In this document: positions 1-9,000 of the stretch, one piece after another | Layout: every line of letters starts with the position of its first letter | How positions within the stretch are numbered: the stretch's first letter is position 1 | Assembly (NCBI GenBank): GCA_019113605.1 | Contig: DXHF01000480.1 | Location: 1-32,892 of the forward strand | DNA from: Candidatus Paenibacillus intestinavium | GTDB lineage: Bacteria > Bacillota > Bacilli > Paenibacillales > Paenibacillaceae | Length of the DNA: 32,892 nt | Direction: 5' to 3' | The notes under the pieces: generated by a model | What the model was told of the DNA's origin: nothing | Seen by the model: only the letters and a program-made list of their open reading frames with translations | Database searches by the model: none | Made by a program: the position numbers and the translations under genes

Positions 1-344
1 AGGCTGCGTATGACTTTGTTCGTTGGTACACAACGGAAGGTCAAGTTGTACAAGAGAAAAACGTTCCTGCCTGGAATGGTATACAGGATGATCAGCTAGC
101 AAGTATTATTGATATTATTTTAAGTGGAACACTAACTCCAGAAAAGGTTGATAAAGATTCATTAATCAGCACATTAGCTGGAGCAAAGTCTTCTAAAATC
201 ATTCCGCCAGTTACGTATCAGTCTGAAATGTACAAGGTGATCAACGAGGAATATGAAAAACTGATTTTCAACCAACAAACGATTGATGACACAATTGCAG
301 CATTGGAAAATCGAGTTCAAAAAATTATTGACGCCAACCAGTAA
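1..344 (+). CDS. C-terminal part of an extracellular sugar-binding protein of an ABC importer (5' end outside window)
   Basis: An open frame runs from the window edge (first full codon at 3) to the TAA at 342-344 and encodes about 113 residues. It begins AAYDFVRWYTTEGQ and ends in a charged helix (ENRVQKIIDANQ), which is how the C-terminal lobe of family 1 solute-binding proteins usually looks. The start, lipobox and ligand-binding lobe are outside the window, so the family call rests on the tail alone. A strong terminator follows 28 nt later, so this is probably the last gene of an upstream ABC operon. Its closeness to the kinase/regulator pair downstream suggests that system senses or controls this importer. 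That link is inferred from position. Confidence 0.6.
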   Translation, partial: AAYDFVRWYTTEGQVVQEKNVPAWNGIQDDQLASIIDIILSGTLTPEKVDKDSLISTLAGAKSSKIIPPVTYQSEMYKVINEEYEKLIFNQQTIDDTIAALENRVQKIIDANQ

Positions 345-372
345 TTGGATATAAATTTATACTAAATTAATT

Positions 373-403
373 AGAGGTGCAGGAAAGCTGCACCTCTTTT
401 TTT
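373..403 (+). terminator. Intrinsic terminator after the binding-protein gene
   Basis: A perfect 10-bp stem, AGAGGTGCAG (373-382) with CTGCACCTCT (388-397), closes a 5-nt loop and runs into a T tract (398-403). It ends only 42 nt before the kinase ATG at 446, leaving little room for a separate promoter. Confidence 0.9.
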
Positions 404-445
404 CAACGAAACAGGTATCCAAGTTTTAACAGGAGGAATTCGCTT

Positions 446-2272
446 ATGTCTACTCGCTCGAAACCGTGGCTATGGTCGAGATCGTTCAGATTTCGGCTTA
501 TGATCACTTCGGTTGTCTGCATCCTTGTGCCGGCATTTATTACACTTGCGCTTTACAATATGCTGACGAAAGATGCAGTCAAGGAGGAGGCGGTAGTGCA
601 ATCTAGACAGAAGCTGCAACTCGTTGACGGTTACGTTTCCAATTTGTTTGACTATATGCTCTATATAGCTAATACTGTGCAGCACAATTCAGAAATGAGT
701 ATGATATTAAAGGAAATTGCAGCTGGAAAAGTGTACGAGGGTGAGGATGCCGATTACTCACAATATACTGATCGAATGAAAATAATTAATAAAATAGAAA
801 ATATGACCGTCTACGGAGACAAGGCTTATGTGACAATTTTATTGACGGATGGTACTAATTTTACCAATTATTCTGTCGCGGACTTTAATCCGAATTTGAT
901 GAAGGAAGAGCCTTGGTTCGAAAAACTAGATGGTTTAAAAGGGCTTGAATCACTTTGGATTGGTACTACGCCTAGTTTTTTTATGGAAAGTAGCAAGAGC
1001 AGCCCGTATCAGATTTCGATGGCTCGTACGCTTCGTGCGGGTGTCAAGCCTTATGGCTATGTCGTTGTAACCATTATGGAGCAGCAGGTTAACGGGATTT
1101 TTAGCAAGCTAGCCGAGGGTCAAGAAACACTTTTGCTCGATAGCAGTGGGATCATCTTGTCCCATCTAGACAGCGAGCGAATTGGCGGTAGCTTTATGTA
1201 TGAAGCACCAACAGCTGGAGGGATGATAAACTCCGATATTGTTGATAGTGGAGACGGTAGCTATATATTGACTAGACAAAAACTAACGAATACTGGCTGG
1301 GAGCTTGTTTCCTTGACTCCCTACAAAGAAGCAGTCTTTAAGCTAAACTCGATATTCAATCGTATTGCCATTCTCCAACTTGTATCCTTTGTTGTTTTCT
1401 TACTTCTATTTCTATATCTTTTGGGCAACTTTACACGACCGCTCGTTAGATTAGGAAAAATGGCAGAGACGGTGAAAAGGGGAAATCTAGAGGTACGCTC
1501 CAATATTAGAGGAAACGATGAGATTGGTTATCTTGGTCATTCATTTGATCTTATGCTAGAGCAAATCAAGCGAATGATCGCTGAAGTGACGCAGACGCAA
1601 ACACGAAAAAGAAAGGCAGAGCTTGCAATGCTTCAAGCCCAGATTAACCCGCATTTTCTGTTTAATGTGCTCAATTCTATTCGGATGAAGGTGATGCGAA
1701 AAGGGGATTTGGACAGTGCTGAGATGATTAGTTCATTATCCAAGTTGCTGCGTATGACTATTATTCAGGACAAAGGAACGATACCGTTGCATGAGGAGCT
1801 ATCTACAATTACCGATTATATGAAATTGATGAATATGAGACAGAAGGAGGAAGTGGAACTAAAGCTGGATCTGTCACCCGATACGCTAATGCTGTCAGTT
1901 CCGCGCTTCTTTCTACAGCCTGTTATAGAAAATTCGCTTATCCACGGCTTGGGTCAGCAAGCAGGAACGATCATCATTACGACATGGTCGGAGCAGGCAC
2001 AATTTTTTATTTGTGTAGCTGATAATGGCAAAGGGATGGATGAGCAGGGCCTTGCCGACTTACTGCTGAAATTGGAGCGATCCGATGAAGGAGTGGGGGC
2101 TACAAAGGAGTCTTTCCGTCATCTTTCAGGAATGGGAATGACAAATGTATGTGAACGGATGCGTTTGGCTTATGGGGAATCATTCCGAATTGTGGTTGAT
2201 AGTGCCCTCGGTTTAGGGACTAAAATTACGATGACGATTCCGAGACAGGAGGAGGTGGACTCAGATGTATAA
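446..2272 (+). CDS. YesM-type two-component sensor histidine kinase
   Basis: This is a membrane sensor kinase of the LytS/YesM class, 608 residues. TM1 is near residues 17-38, followed by an extracellular sensor region of about 260 residues (probably dCACHE-like), TM2 near 303-328, a HAMP segment (NFTRPLVRLGKM onward), a His_kinase domain and an ATPase domain. The phosphoacceptor motif QINPHFLFN places the histidine at about residue 403. The ATP-binding motif DNGKGM starts near 526 and a GMGMTNVCERM motif near 562. I chose ATG 446 because AGGAGG (431-436) sits 9 nt upstream. A GTG at 377 would lie inside the terminator stem. It overlaps the response regulator start by 8 nt, so the pair is translationally coupled. 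The usual ligands of this class are extracellular carbohydrates or their binding proteins, but the specific signal is unknown. Confidence 0.9.
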   Translation: MSTRSKPWLWSRSFRFRLMITSVVCILVPAFITLALYNMLTKDAVKEEAVVQSRQKLQLVDGYVSNLFDYMLYIANTVQHNSEMSMILKEIAAGKVYEGEDADYSQYTDRMKIINKIENMTVYGDKAYVTILLTDGTNFTNYSVADFNPNLMKEEPWFEKLDGLKGLESLWIGTTPSFFMESSKSSPYQISMARTLRAGVKPYGYVVVTIMEQQVNGIFSKLAEGQETLLLDSSGIILSHLDSERIGGSFMYEAPTAGGMINSDIVDSGDGSYILTRQKLTNTGWELVSLTPYKEAVFKLNSIFNRIAILQLVSFVVFLLLFLYLLGNFTRPLVRLGKMAETVKRGNLEVRSNIRGNDEIGYLGHSFDLMLEQIKRMIAEVTQTQTRKRKAELAMLQAQINPHFLFNVLNSIRMKVMRKGDLDSAEMISSLSKLLRMTIIQDKGTIPLHEELSTITDYMKLMNMRQKEEVELKLDLSPDTLMLSVPRFFLQPVIENSLIHGLGQQAGTIIITTWSEQAQFFICVADNGKGMDEQGLADLLLKLERSDEGVGATKESFRHLSGMGMTNVCERMRLAYGESFRIVVDSALGLGTKITMTIPRQEEVDSDV

Positions 2273-3884
2273 GGTTATGCTCGTAGATGATGATTATCCC
2301 GTAATAGATTTGATACATTATGCGATTGATTGGGAAGCACTAGGGTTAAAGGTCATAGGCTTACATGAGAATGGTGCTAGTGCGCTTGAAGCTGCTACGC
2401 TAGATATACCAGATATATTAATTACAGACATCGGCATGCCACAGATGGATGTATTAGAGCTACTCTCTAAGCTAAAGGTGCTGAAGCCGAACTTGAGGGC
2501 AGCAATTCTATCCTGCCATAGCGAATTCGAATATGCTAGACAAGCGGTTAAGCTGCAGGTACAAGATTATTTGCTGAAGGATACGCTGAATCCAAGTGAC
2601 ATTAGTACACTACTTACAGGCTATATAGCGGAGCTTGACAAGGAACGGGAGCTACAATCAGAGCAACTCAAGATGGCGCGATTAGTAGTCCGTAATCGAT
2701 CACTTATGAAAGAGAAGTTTATACGCACGACGCTGCAGCAGCCACTTCTTGATATGGAAAAATGGAAGCAGGAGCTTGGAGGTTTTGGCTTGCTACTACG
2801 TGCAAATGAGACGATTATTCCTGTTGTTGGATTAGTTGATGAGTTCCGAGCAGCCAAGCATCGCTTTCAATCAGAAGAAGTGTTGAGGTTTGCGTTAGAT
2901 AATGTGATGGAAGAAACGATCCTGAGCGTAGGACTTAGTGCGGTTCATTTTCATTACAGTGCTAAGGAAGTCGTACTGCTTGTCTCATTTCAAGGTGGGA
3001 TTAAAGTGAATGGCTACGATGAAACAAAGGTGCTTTTGCTTCATCTGCAGGAGGCTATTAGGACTCTTAAGTTGTCTATGACTTTCTTTATAGGAGAAGG
3101 CTGCGCCTTACCAGAAAGTATTAAATCGTCTATTGTTCACATCCGACAAGATACGTTATCAATATTTTACCGATCTTATGGTTCCATCATCTCTTCAAAA
3201 GTCAATGTATTTGGCAATTCTTTTGATCTATTCGGTAGCTTCCATAAGGCAAGTGAAGAGCTGCGTGAACTCATTGTGGGAAAGCGTGTTGGCGAAGTGA
3301 GAGCAGCTGTTAACAGTTGGTTGATGGAGACTGGCAAGCATCGAATTGATCCTGCAATAGTGAAGGATTGGGTACTGAAGTTACTGCTTGATATGCGGCT
3401 AAAGCTACAATCTGTTCTAGATTATCGTCCCACTGGGAATTCTGATGTACTGCCCAATGAAGCGTTCGAGTTGGATACACTAGATGAGCTAAAGGAATGG
3501 ATGATCGGCCATTGTTTATCCATTATTGCTATGGATCATTATCGGGGGGGAAACTCGAGAAGAACGGAAATCGCAGAAGCTTATCAGTACGTCATCGTTC
3601 ACCTTGATCGTAAAGTTACACTGGAGGAAGTAGCAGAACGACTTTTTATGAACCCAAGCTACTTCAGTCGCTTGTTCAAGAAGGAAACAGGAGAAACATT
3701 TATCGAATGTGTTACACGTATGAAGATGCATCGAGCAAGAGAACTGCTTGAGAGTACAGCAACGTCAGTCGGCAAAATTTGCGAAACTCTAGGCTACGAT
3801 AATCAAAGCTACTTCATTAAACTATTTAAGTCATTCTCAGGTGTGACACCCGTTGAATATCGAAGCCAACTCAAAAAAAATTAG
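2265..3884 (+). CDS. YesN-type response regulator with AraC DNA-binding domain
   Basis: This 539-residue partner of the preceding kinase starts with a receiver domain (about 1-120). The acidic pocket is D8-D10, the phosphoacceptor D55 (LITDIGMP), the switch residue S83 and the conserved K105. The middle 300 residues are poorly conserved, as is normal for the family. Residues about 435-535 form an AraC double helix-turn-helix (YSRLFKKETGETFIECV and IKLFKSFSGVTPVEYR). The ATG at 2265 overlaps the kinase stop, and an AGGAGG-like site at 2248-2254 precedes it. It likely activates nearby carbohydrate genes, possibly its own operon with the lyase, the GH59 gene or the upstream importer. The target is not shown by the sequence. 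Confidence 0.9.
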   Translation: MYKVMLVDDDYPVIDLIHYAIDWEALGLKVIGLHENGASALEAATLDIPDILITDIGMPQMDVLELLSKLKVLKPNLRAAILSCHSEFEYARQAVKLQVQDYLLKDTLNPSDISTLLTGYIAELDKERELQSEQLKMARLVVRNRSLMKEKFIRTTLQQPLLDMEKWKQELGGFGLLLRANETIIPVVGLVDEFRAAKHRFQSEEVLRFALDNVMEETILSVGLSAVHFHYSAKEVVLLVSFQGGIKVNGYDETKVLLLHLQEAIRTLKLSMTFFIGEGCALPESIKSSIVHIRQDTLSIFYRSYGSIISSKVNVFGNSFDLFGSFHKASEELRELIVGKRVGEVRAAVNSWLMETGKHRIDPAIVKDWVLKLLLDMRLKLQSVLDYRPTGNSDVLPNEAFELDTLDELKEWMIGHCLSIIAMDHYRGGNSRRTEIAEAYQYVIVHLDRKVTLEEVAERLFMNPSYFSRLFKKETGETFIECVTRMKMHRARELLESTATSVGKICETLGYDNQSYFIKLFKSFSGVTPVEYRSQLKKN

Positions 3885-3916
3885 GATTCGAACTCGGAAT
3901 GGGGGGAAATGGACGT

Positions 3917-5824
3917 ATGTCGAATGGAATGGGAAATAGATTCGAGGCACTACATAAGGGGGGAAAATCTGGATCAGCTTCCGAATTACTGTGTGAGATG
4001 CTAAAACCGAGGCAGCGTGGCCTCCAGCTACTTGCTGCGGTGGATACTCCTTTACAATTAGGAAAGAGGCTACGGGAGGATGCATCGCTCGTTAGTATCA
4101 TTGGAGAAGTTGAAGCCGAGGCAAACCGGATGCTGAAGGAAACAGAGCCGAAGCTGACGAATGCGTTGTTCCGCATGTATGAGGAGACCGGTGAGCGTAT
4201 ACCCTATGAGCGGGCTTACTTCGAGAAACGGAAGCGGCTAAATACATTTGCAATCATGTCGCTGCTACGATCAGAGCAGAAAGATTATAGAGAAGCGCTA
4301 CTTCATACAGCATGGTCGATATGCGATGAAGAGACATGGTGTCTGCCCGCGCATTACGAGGAAGAACAGGGACTGCTTTGTAGTATCGACCTGTTTGCTG
4401 CGGAAACTGGCTTTGCGCTTGCAGAATTGGATACTCTACTTGAAGATAACTTGCCCTCTGCTCTCCGGGAGCGTATTGCGATGGAGATAGAGCATAGATT
4501 ACTCCGTCCATTTATGGAGGAAGGGCCATACCGTTGGGAGCAACTGGAGAATAATTGGTCTGCTGTATGTGCCGGATCAATTGGTGCTGCGGCATTATAC
4601 TTAATCAAAGATACTAATCGGCTATCGCTACTGCTGGTTCGTGTGCTGGATGCTATGGATTATTTCTTGGCAGGTTATGGAGCAGATGGGGCTTGTGTGG
4701 AGGGGTATTCGTATTGGCAATACGGTTTCGGCTATTATGTATATTTCTTCTCATTACTTAAGGAAGCGACAAGTGGTGGTATAGATGGGTTTGCTTCCAA
4801 TAAAGTAAAGGAAATCGCTTTGTTTCAGCAGCGTTGTTTCTCTGGCGGAGATACGATTATTAATTTCTCAGATGCTTTACCGCGAAGCGGTATATTTATG
4901 GGGCTGACATGGAGACTTTATGATGAGTATGCAGATATAGTACTACCTAACCCGTCATTGAGAGCTTCGTACGCAGCGGACCATTGCGGTCGATGGGCTC
5001 CTGCTATTCGCAATCTACTTTGGGTGGCGAGACAGTCAAAATCAAAGAACAGTACCATTGACTGCGATGATAAGCTAGAAGCAGAATCATGGCCATCGAT
5101 ATCTCACTATATGCCCAATGCTGGATGGTTTATTTCTCGCATTGTTAAAGAGAATGGTTCAACATATTGTTTCGCTGCTAAAGGGGGGCATAATGCTGAG
5201 CCGCATAATCACAACGACTGTGGACACTTCATATTACACGCAGATGGGGAAGCTTATTTGGCGGACCTAGGAAGTGGGATGTACACGAAGAGTTACTTTG
5301 GACCGGAACGATATTCCTTTTGGTGCAACGGATCTCAAGGTCATTCTGTACCGATTGTCGAGGGAAAAGGACAGCTGGAAGGATCGGAAAGTCATGCAAA
5401 GGTGACGAATATGTCAATTAGTCCGGAGGAGGACAGCGTCGAAATGGAGTTCAGCGCAGCATATCCCGAGGTTCAGGAGTTACTTAGTCTAGAGCGAAGC
5501 TTCCGCTGGAACAAGGAAGGGCTGCCGACACTTACATTGTATGATAGAGCCGTATTTGAGGACAACTTGAGCAAAAAGTTGACTGAACGATTTATTACAA
5601 TGATAGAGCCTAAGTTAGAAGGCGAAGGGCGAGTGACGCTAACTGGTAAGCATCGAATGACAATTGAATATGATGATGCTAGATGGACTCCAGTCATAAC
5701 AGTACGCAGTGACATGGACCATTTTGGCAAGGAACGCCAATGGTATACACTCGACTTTGTTCGTTTGCAGCAATCTACTCATGCGGAGACTGGTGAAGTG
5801 ACATTTTATTTTCAGTTTCAATGA
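3917..5824 (+). CDS. Heparinase II/III family polysaccharide lyase, cytoplasmic
   Basis: The 635-residue protein has an N-terminal alpha/alpha toroid region (about 60-370, with an ENNWSAVCAG segment near 211) and a C-terminal beta-sandwich typical of heparinase II/III proteins (about 400-630). The signature HNHNDCGHF puts conserved H430 and H432 at the domain junction, followed by LADLGSGMYT and FWCNGSQGHS. Family members cleave uronic-acid-containing glycans by beta-elimination, and the substrate cannot be read from sequence. No signal peptide is seen, so it likely acts on imported oligosaccharides. I preferred ATG 3917 to ATG 3899 because a GGGGGGA tract at 3901-3907 is well spaced from it. 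It lies 32 nt after the regulator with no terminator between, so it is probably in the kinase/regulator operon. Confidence 0.8.
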   Translation: MSNGMGNRFEALHKGGKSGSASELLCEMLKPRQRGLQLLAAVDTPLQLGKRLREDASLVSIIGEVEAEANRMLKETEPKLTNALFRMYEETGERIPYERAYFEKRKRLNTFAIMSLLRSEQKDYREALLHTAWSICDEETWCLPAHYEEEQGLLCSIDLFAAETGFALAELDTLLEDNLPSALRERIAMEIEHRLLRPFMEEGPYRWEQLENNWSAVCAGSIGAAALYLIKDTNRLSLLLVRVLDAMDYFLAGYGADGACVEGYSYWQYGFGYYVYFFSLLKEATSGGIDGFASNKVKEIALFQQRCFSGGDTIINFSDALPRSGIFMGLTWRLYDEYADIVLPNPSLRASYAADHCGRWAPAIRNLLWVARQSKSKNSTIDCDDKLEAESWPSISHYMPNAGWFISRIVKENGSTYCFAAKGGHNAEPHNHNDCGHFILHADGEAYLADLGSGMYTKSYFGPERYSFWCNGSQGHSVPIVEGKGQLEGSESHAKVTNMSISPEEDSVEMEFSAAYPEVQELLSLERSFRWNKEGLPTLTLYDRAVFEDNLSKKLTERFITMIEPKLEGEGRVTLTGKHRMTIEYDDARWTPVITVRSDMDHFGKERQWYTLDFVRLQQSTHAETGEVTFYFQFQ

Positions 5825-5846
5825 GGGATAAGCTGTAAGGTTTAAC

Positions 5847-5882
5847 AGGACTGTACCTATAACAAGGGAACGGTCCTTTTTT
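5847..5882 (+). terminator. Intrinsic terminator after the lyase gene
   Basis: AGGACTGT (5847-5854) pairs with ACGGTCCT (5870-5877) with one G-U pair, and six T residues follow. It ends the kinase-regulator-lyase operon. Confidence 0.8.
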
Positions 5883-5940
5883 GTATGCAAAAACTTGCTG
5901 TATTGCTGCAACAAGAAAGTCAAGATTAGCGCATAAACAG

Positions 5941-5982
5941 TAACAATATTGTTATAAATGCTTATCAATTGTAATTTATAAT
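5941..5982 (+). promoter_or_regulatory. Promoter region of the GH59 gene with a 14-bp palindrome
   Basis: A perfect -10 (TATAAT, 5977-5982) has no good -35 at normal spacing. Instead a perfect palindrome, TAACAATATTGTTA (5941-5954), sits upstream where a regulator could bind near the -35 zone. An alternative extended -10 (TGTTATAAA, 5950-5958) overlaps it. The regulator is unknown. Confidence 0.5.
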
Positions 5983-5987
5983 CTAAT

Positions 5988-6002
5988 TTGAATACGCTTA
6001 CT
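5988..6002 (+). promoter_or_regulatory. Candidate cre (CcpA) site at the GH59 start of transcription
   Basis: TTGAATACGCTTACT differs from the published cre consensus WTGAAARCGYTTWNN at one position (TGAAT for TGAAA). It begins 6 nt after the -10, so it would cover the transcription start, a classic position for glucose repression. Not tested. Confidence 0.5.
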
Positions 6003-6058
6003 CTCATAACAGTCACGTTAAATAATCAAATTTAATGTAGCAAAAGGAGGATAAGGAA

Positions 6059-9000
6059 ATGAACAGAAAGTATCCCGTTAGAAACAAGTTAATCAGCATA
6101 GCGATGACGGCTATTCTCGTGTTTGGAATGTGTCCATTATTCAGTTTGCCAACTGCAGCAGCTGCTACAGTTGATACGATCTACGCAGCAACCTATATGG
6201 GGGCGAAAACGTCGGCAGAAACTACATTGCCAGATCAGATTGACATTGGGGGGGAGAGTAAATCTGTATCATGGCTAATTGGGGATGATTTATTTGCTGT
6301 GCCTTATGAGACAGTAACAGTTTCTGGTATGACTGAAGATAACGTATTAGTTGTTGCCAATGTAGAGGTCATTCCTCCACCAAGCAATCCTCTCATTTAT
6401 TTTGTCGACAGTGGTAGAGGTGGTGATTCCCAGGGAAATGGACCTTCCTCCTCACCATTATTCGAAGCAGTCAAAGAATTGAGTGGCAATGAACTACTTA
6501 ACGAAGCACCTGATCAAAGGTATGTTACGGGAACGAATACGTGGGGCTTCGATGATTCCGTGCACAAGGTGAAAAACTCAAAGGATGGAGGACATACAGA
6601 CCCGTCTGTCGATCCTTCGATATGGGTTGTTGGGCTTCGTGCTGATCCATCGACGAACCATATTATATATAAATTAGAAGCGCTTGAAGCTGGTACCTAT
6701 ACACTAAGTAGTGGTTTTCATGATTGGTACGGTAACCGCTCGCGCACGATTGGGCCTGTGATCGAGTATCAGGACAAAAGCGGCGAAACACAGTTGATTC
6801 AGCTTGATCAGTTCAATACAAATGCGACGCAGTCTATTTCTAGTGAATTTACAATTGCTAATAATATTGATACAGCTTTTCCGATAACATTAACCTATGC
6901 TTATGTTTCCGGTGAGAAGCCAATTTTAAGTTGGTTCGCGATTGCGAAAGGGAAGATCAAGGACTTGATCACTGACGCGAAGCAGGTCGCAGCTTCTATA
7001 GTTCATGTTTTACTGGACGGCAATGATATTAAAGCCGAAAACGTTAATGGACTTACGTTTAAGGGGTTTGGGGTATTGAGCGCGAACAGCACGAGTGCGC
7101 TATTAATGGATTATAAGTCGGAACAGCCAGAAGTGTACGCAGAAATGCTGAAAATTTTGTTTGGTGGAGACAATCCACTAATGACGCACGTGAAAATCGA
7201 GATGGGCAACGACCGCAACAACTCTACCGGTCCTGATCCAGCGACGATGCGTACCGAGGATGAAGAAGCGAACGTGACGCGGCATCCTGGATTTCAATTG
7301 GCAGCAGATGCTAAAGCAGTGAACCCTGATCTAAAGATAAGCGTTCTACGTTGGAACGCACCTGCATGGGCTAACAACAATAATGACAAAATCTATACAT
7401 GGTATAAAAATACGATTCTAGCTGCGTATCGTGAGTACGGTTATATGGTGGATTATGTAAATCCACACATTAATGAACATGCTCCTGATTACACGTGGAC
7501 AAAGCAATTTGCAGCGCGTGTCAAAGCTGATATCGAAGGTTTTACAAGCCCGCAAGAGCAAGCGCTATATAATCAAATTAAAGCTGTTATTTCTGACGAG
7601 GTCGGAATCGGCAGCTTCGGCGGCAGCATGGTTAGTGATGCTACGTTAAGAGCAGCTGCGCCGATCGCCGGATATCACTACAATACTGACGATGATGGTT
7701 CAGGGAACTTCAAGCGTCTAGCTGAGCAATTCGATATTGAAGTGTGGAACAGTGAAGCGCAAGCTACGTTTAGCAACTCCTCGTTCCGTCCAAACAACAA
7801 CACGAAGGATCCGACAGTAGCTGGTACAGGCATCGGCGGTACGGGTAGTGCTTTGGAAATGGGCAATACGATTATTAAAGGATTTGTTAACTCTCGACGC
7901 ACTCACTTTATTTATCAGCCAGCAATCGGCTCCTTCTATGAAGGTGGACAGTATTCCTTTAAAGAACTGTTAAGTGCGCGCGATCCGTGGTCGGGCTGGA
8001 TTCATTATGATGCAGGCTTAGTCATATTGCAGCATTTCAATCGATTTGCTAATGTTGGTTGGGAAAATGAAAGCAATACTGCAGCGATTTGGCGGGGTGT
8101 ACCGCAAGCGAGCTACACTGGTGCGTCAGGTACTAATCCTGTTAGTGGACGCAATGGTACGCCAAGCTATATGACGCTTGCGGCTCCTGACAAAAGTGAT
8201 TTTTCAACTGTCATTGTAAATGATAGCGAAAATGCGAGAACATATAAGCTGCAAACGGTAAATATGAGCTATGCAGGCGCTCCAGAGCTAGAAGCATGGG
8301 AAACTCTCGCAGCGAATGAAGGAGAAGCATTTAACAGCAATCATATGCAGTATCGCGGACAGATCACTGCGGATGGCAGTGGTACGTATACGATTAAGGT
8401 GAAGCCTTATTCTATCGTTACAGTCAGTACGCTGGACAACAAGGACAATAAAAACTACAATACCCCGCTACCTGTAGAAGGCGAGCGTACTGTGCTTGAC
8501 ACGGATTCAACCGGCAAGATGCAAAACAGAACAGATCATGTGCTTTATGCCGATAATTTTGACTACTCAGATGAAGTTGTGCCGGTAATTGGTGCAGATG
8601 GACAAATAATAGGTACGCAAAGCTATATTGAATCGCGCGGGGGAACAAAAAGTGTAATACCACGATATACACATGATCGTAACGGCGCTTTTGAAGCATA
8701 TCTGGATGAGCAGACGGGCAATTATGTGCTACGACAGCAGCTAGATCGCGCTATTATGGGGCTTGGCGGCACATGGAACGGCGGCGACCCTGTTACGGCA
8801 ATTGGTGATAATCGCTGGACGAATTATAAGGCGAGCGTCGATGTTTCGTTTGAGAACAATAGCGTGCAAAGCGGAGCGAACTATGCGGCCATTGGCGCGA
8901 GATATCAAGGCGGCGGCAGCTCGCACAGCATTAGCGGCACCCCTTATGTATTAAAGTTTTGGTTTGATGGTGGCTGGCAGTTGCTAGTAAACAATAGCAA

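Noticed and set aside
377..445. GTG at 377 as the start of the first kinase
   Set aside because: It lies inside the terminator stem and has no ribosome binding site. ATG 446 has AGGAGG at good spacing and leads directly into TM1.
5896..5958. TGCTGTAT and GCGCAT upstream of the GH59 gene as another copy of the shared motif
   Set aside because: The gap between the boxes is about 10 nt longer than in the other three, and neither half-site matches fully. It is too weak to claim, though one helical turn of extra spacing is curious.
5639..6016. Minus-strand open frame of 125 codons
   Set aside because: It covers the end of the lyase gene, its terminator and the GH59 promoter, and has no family resemblance.
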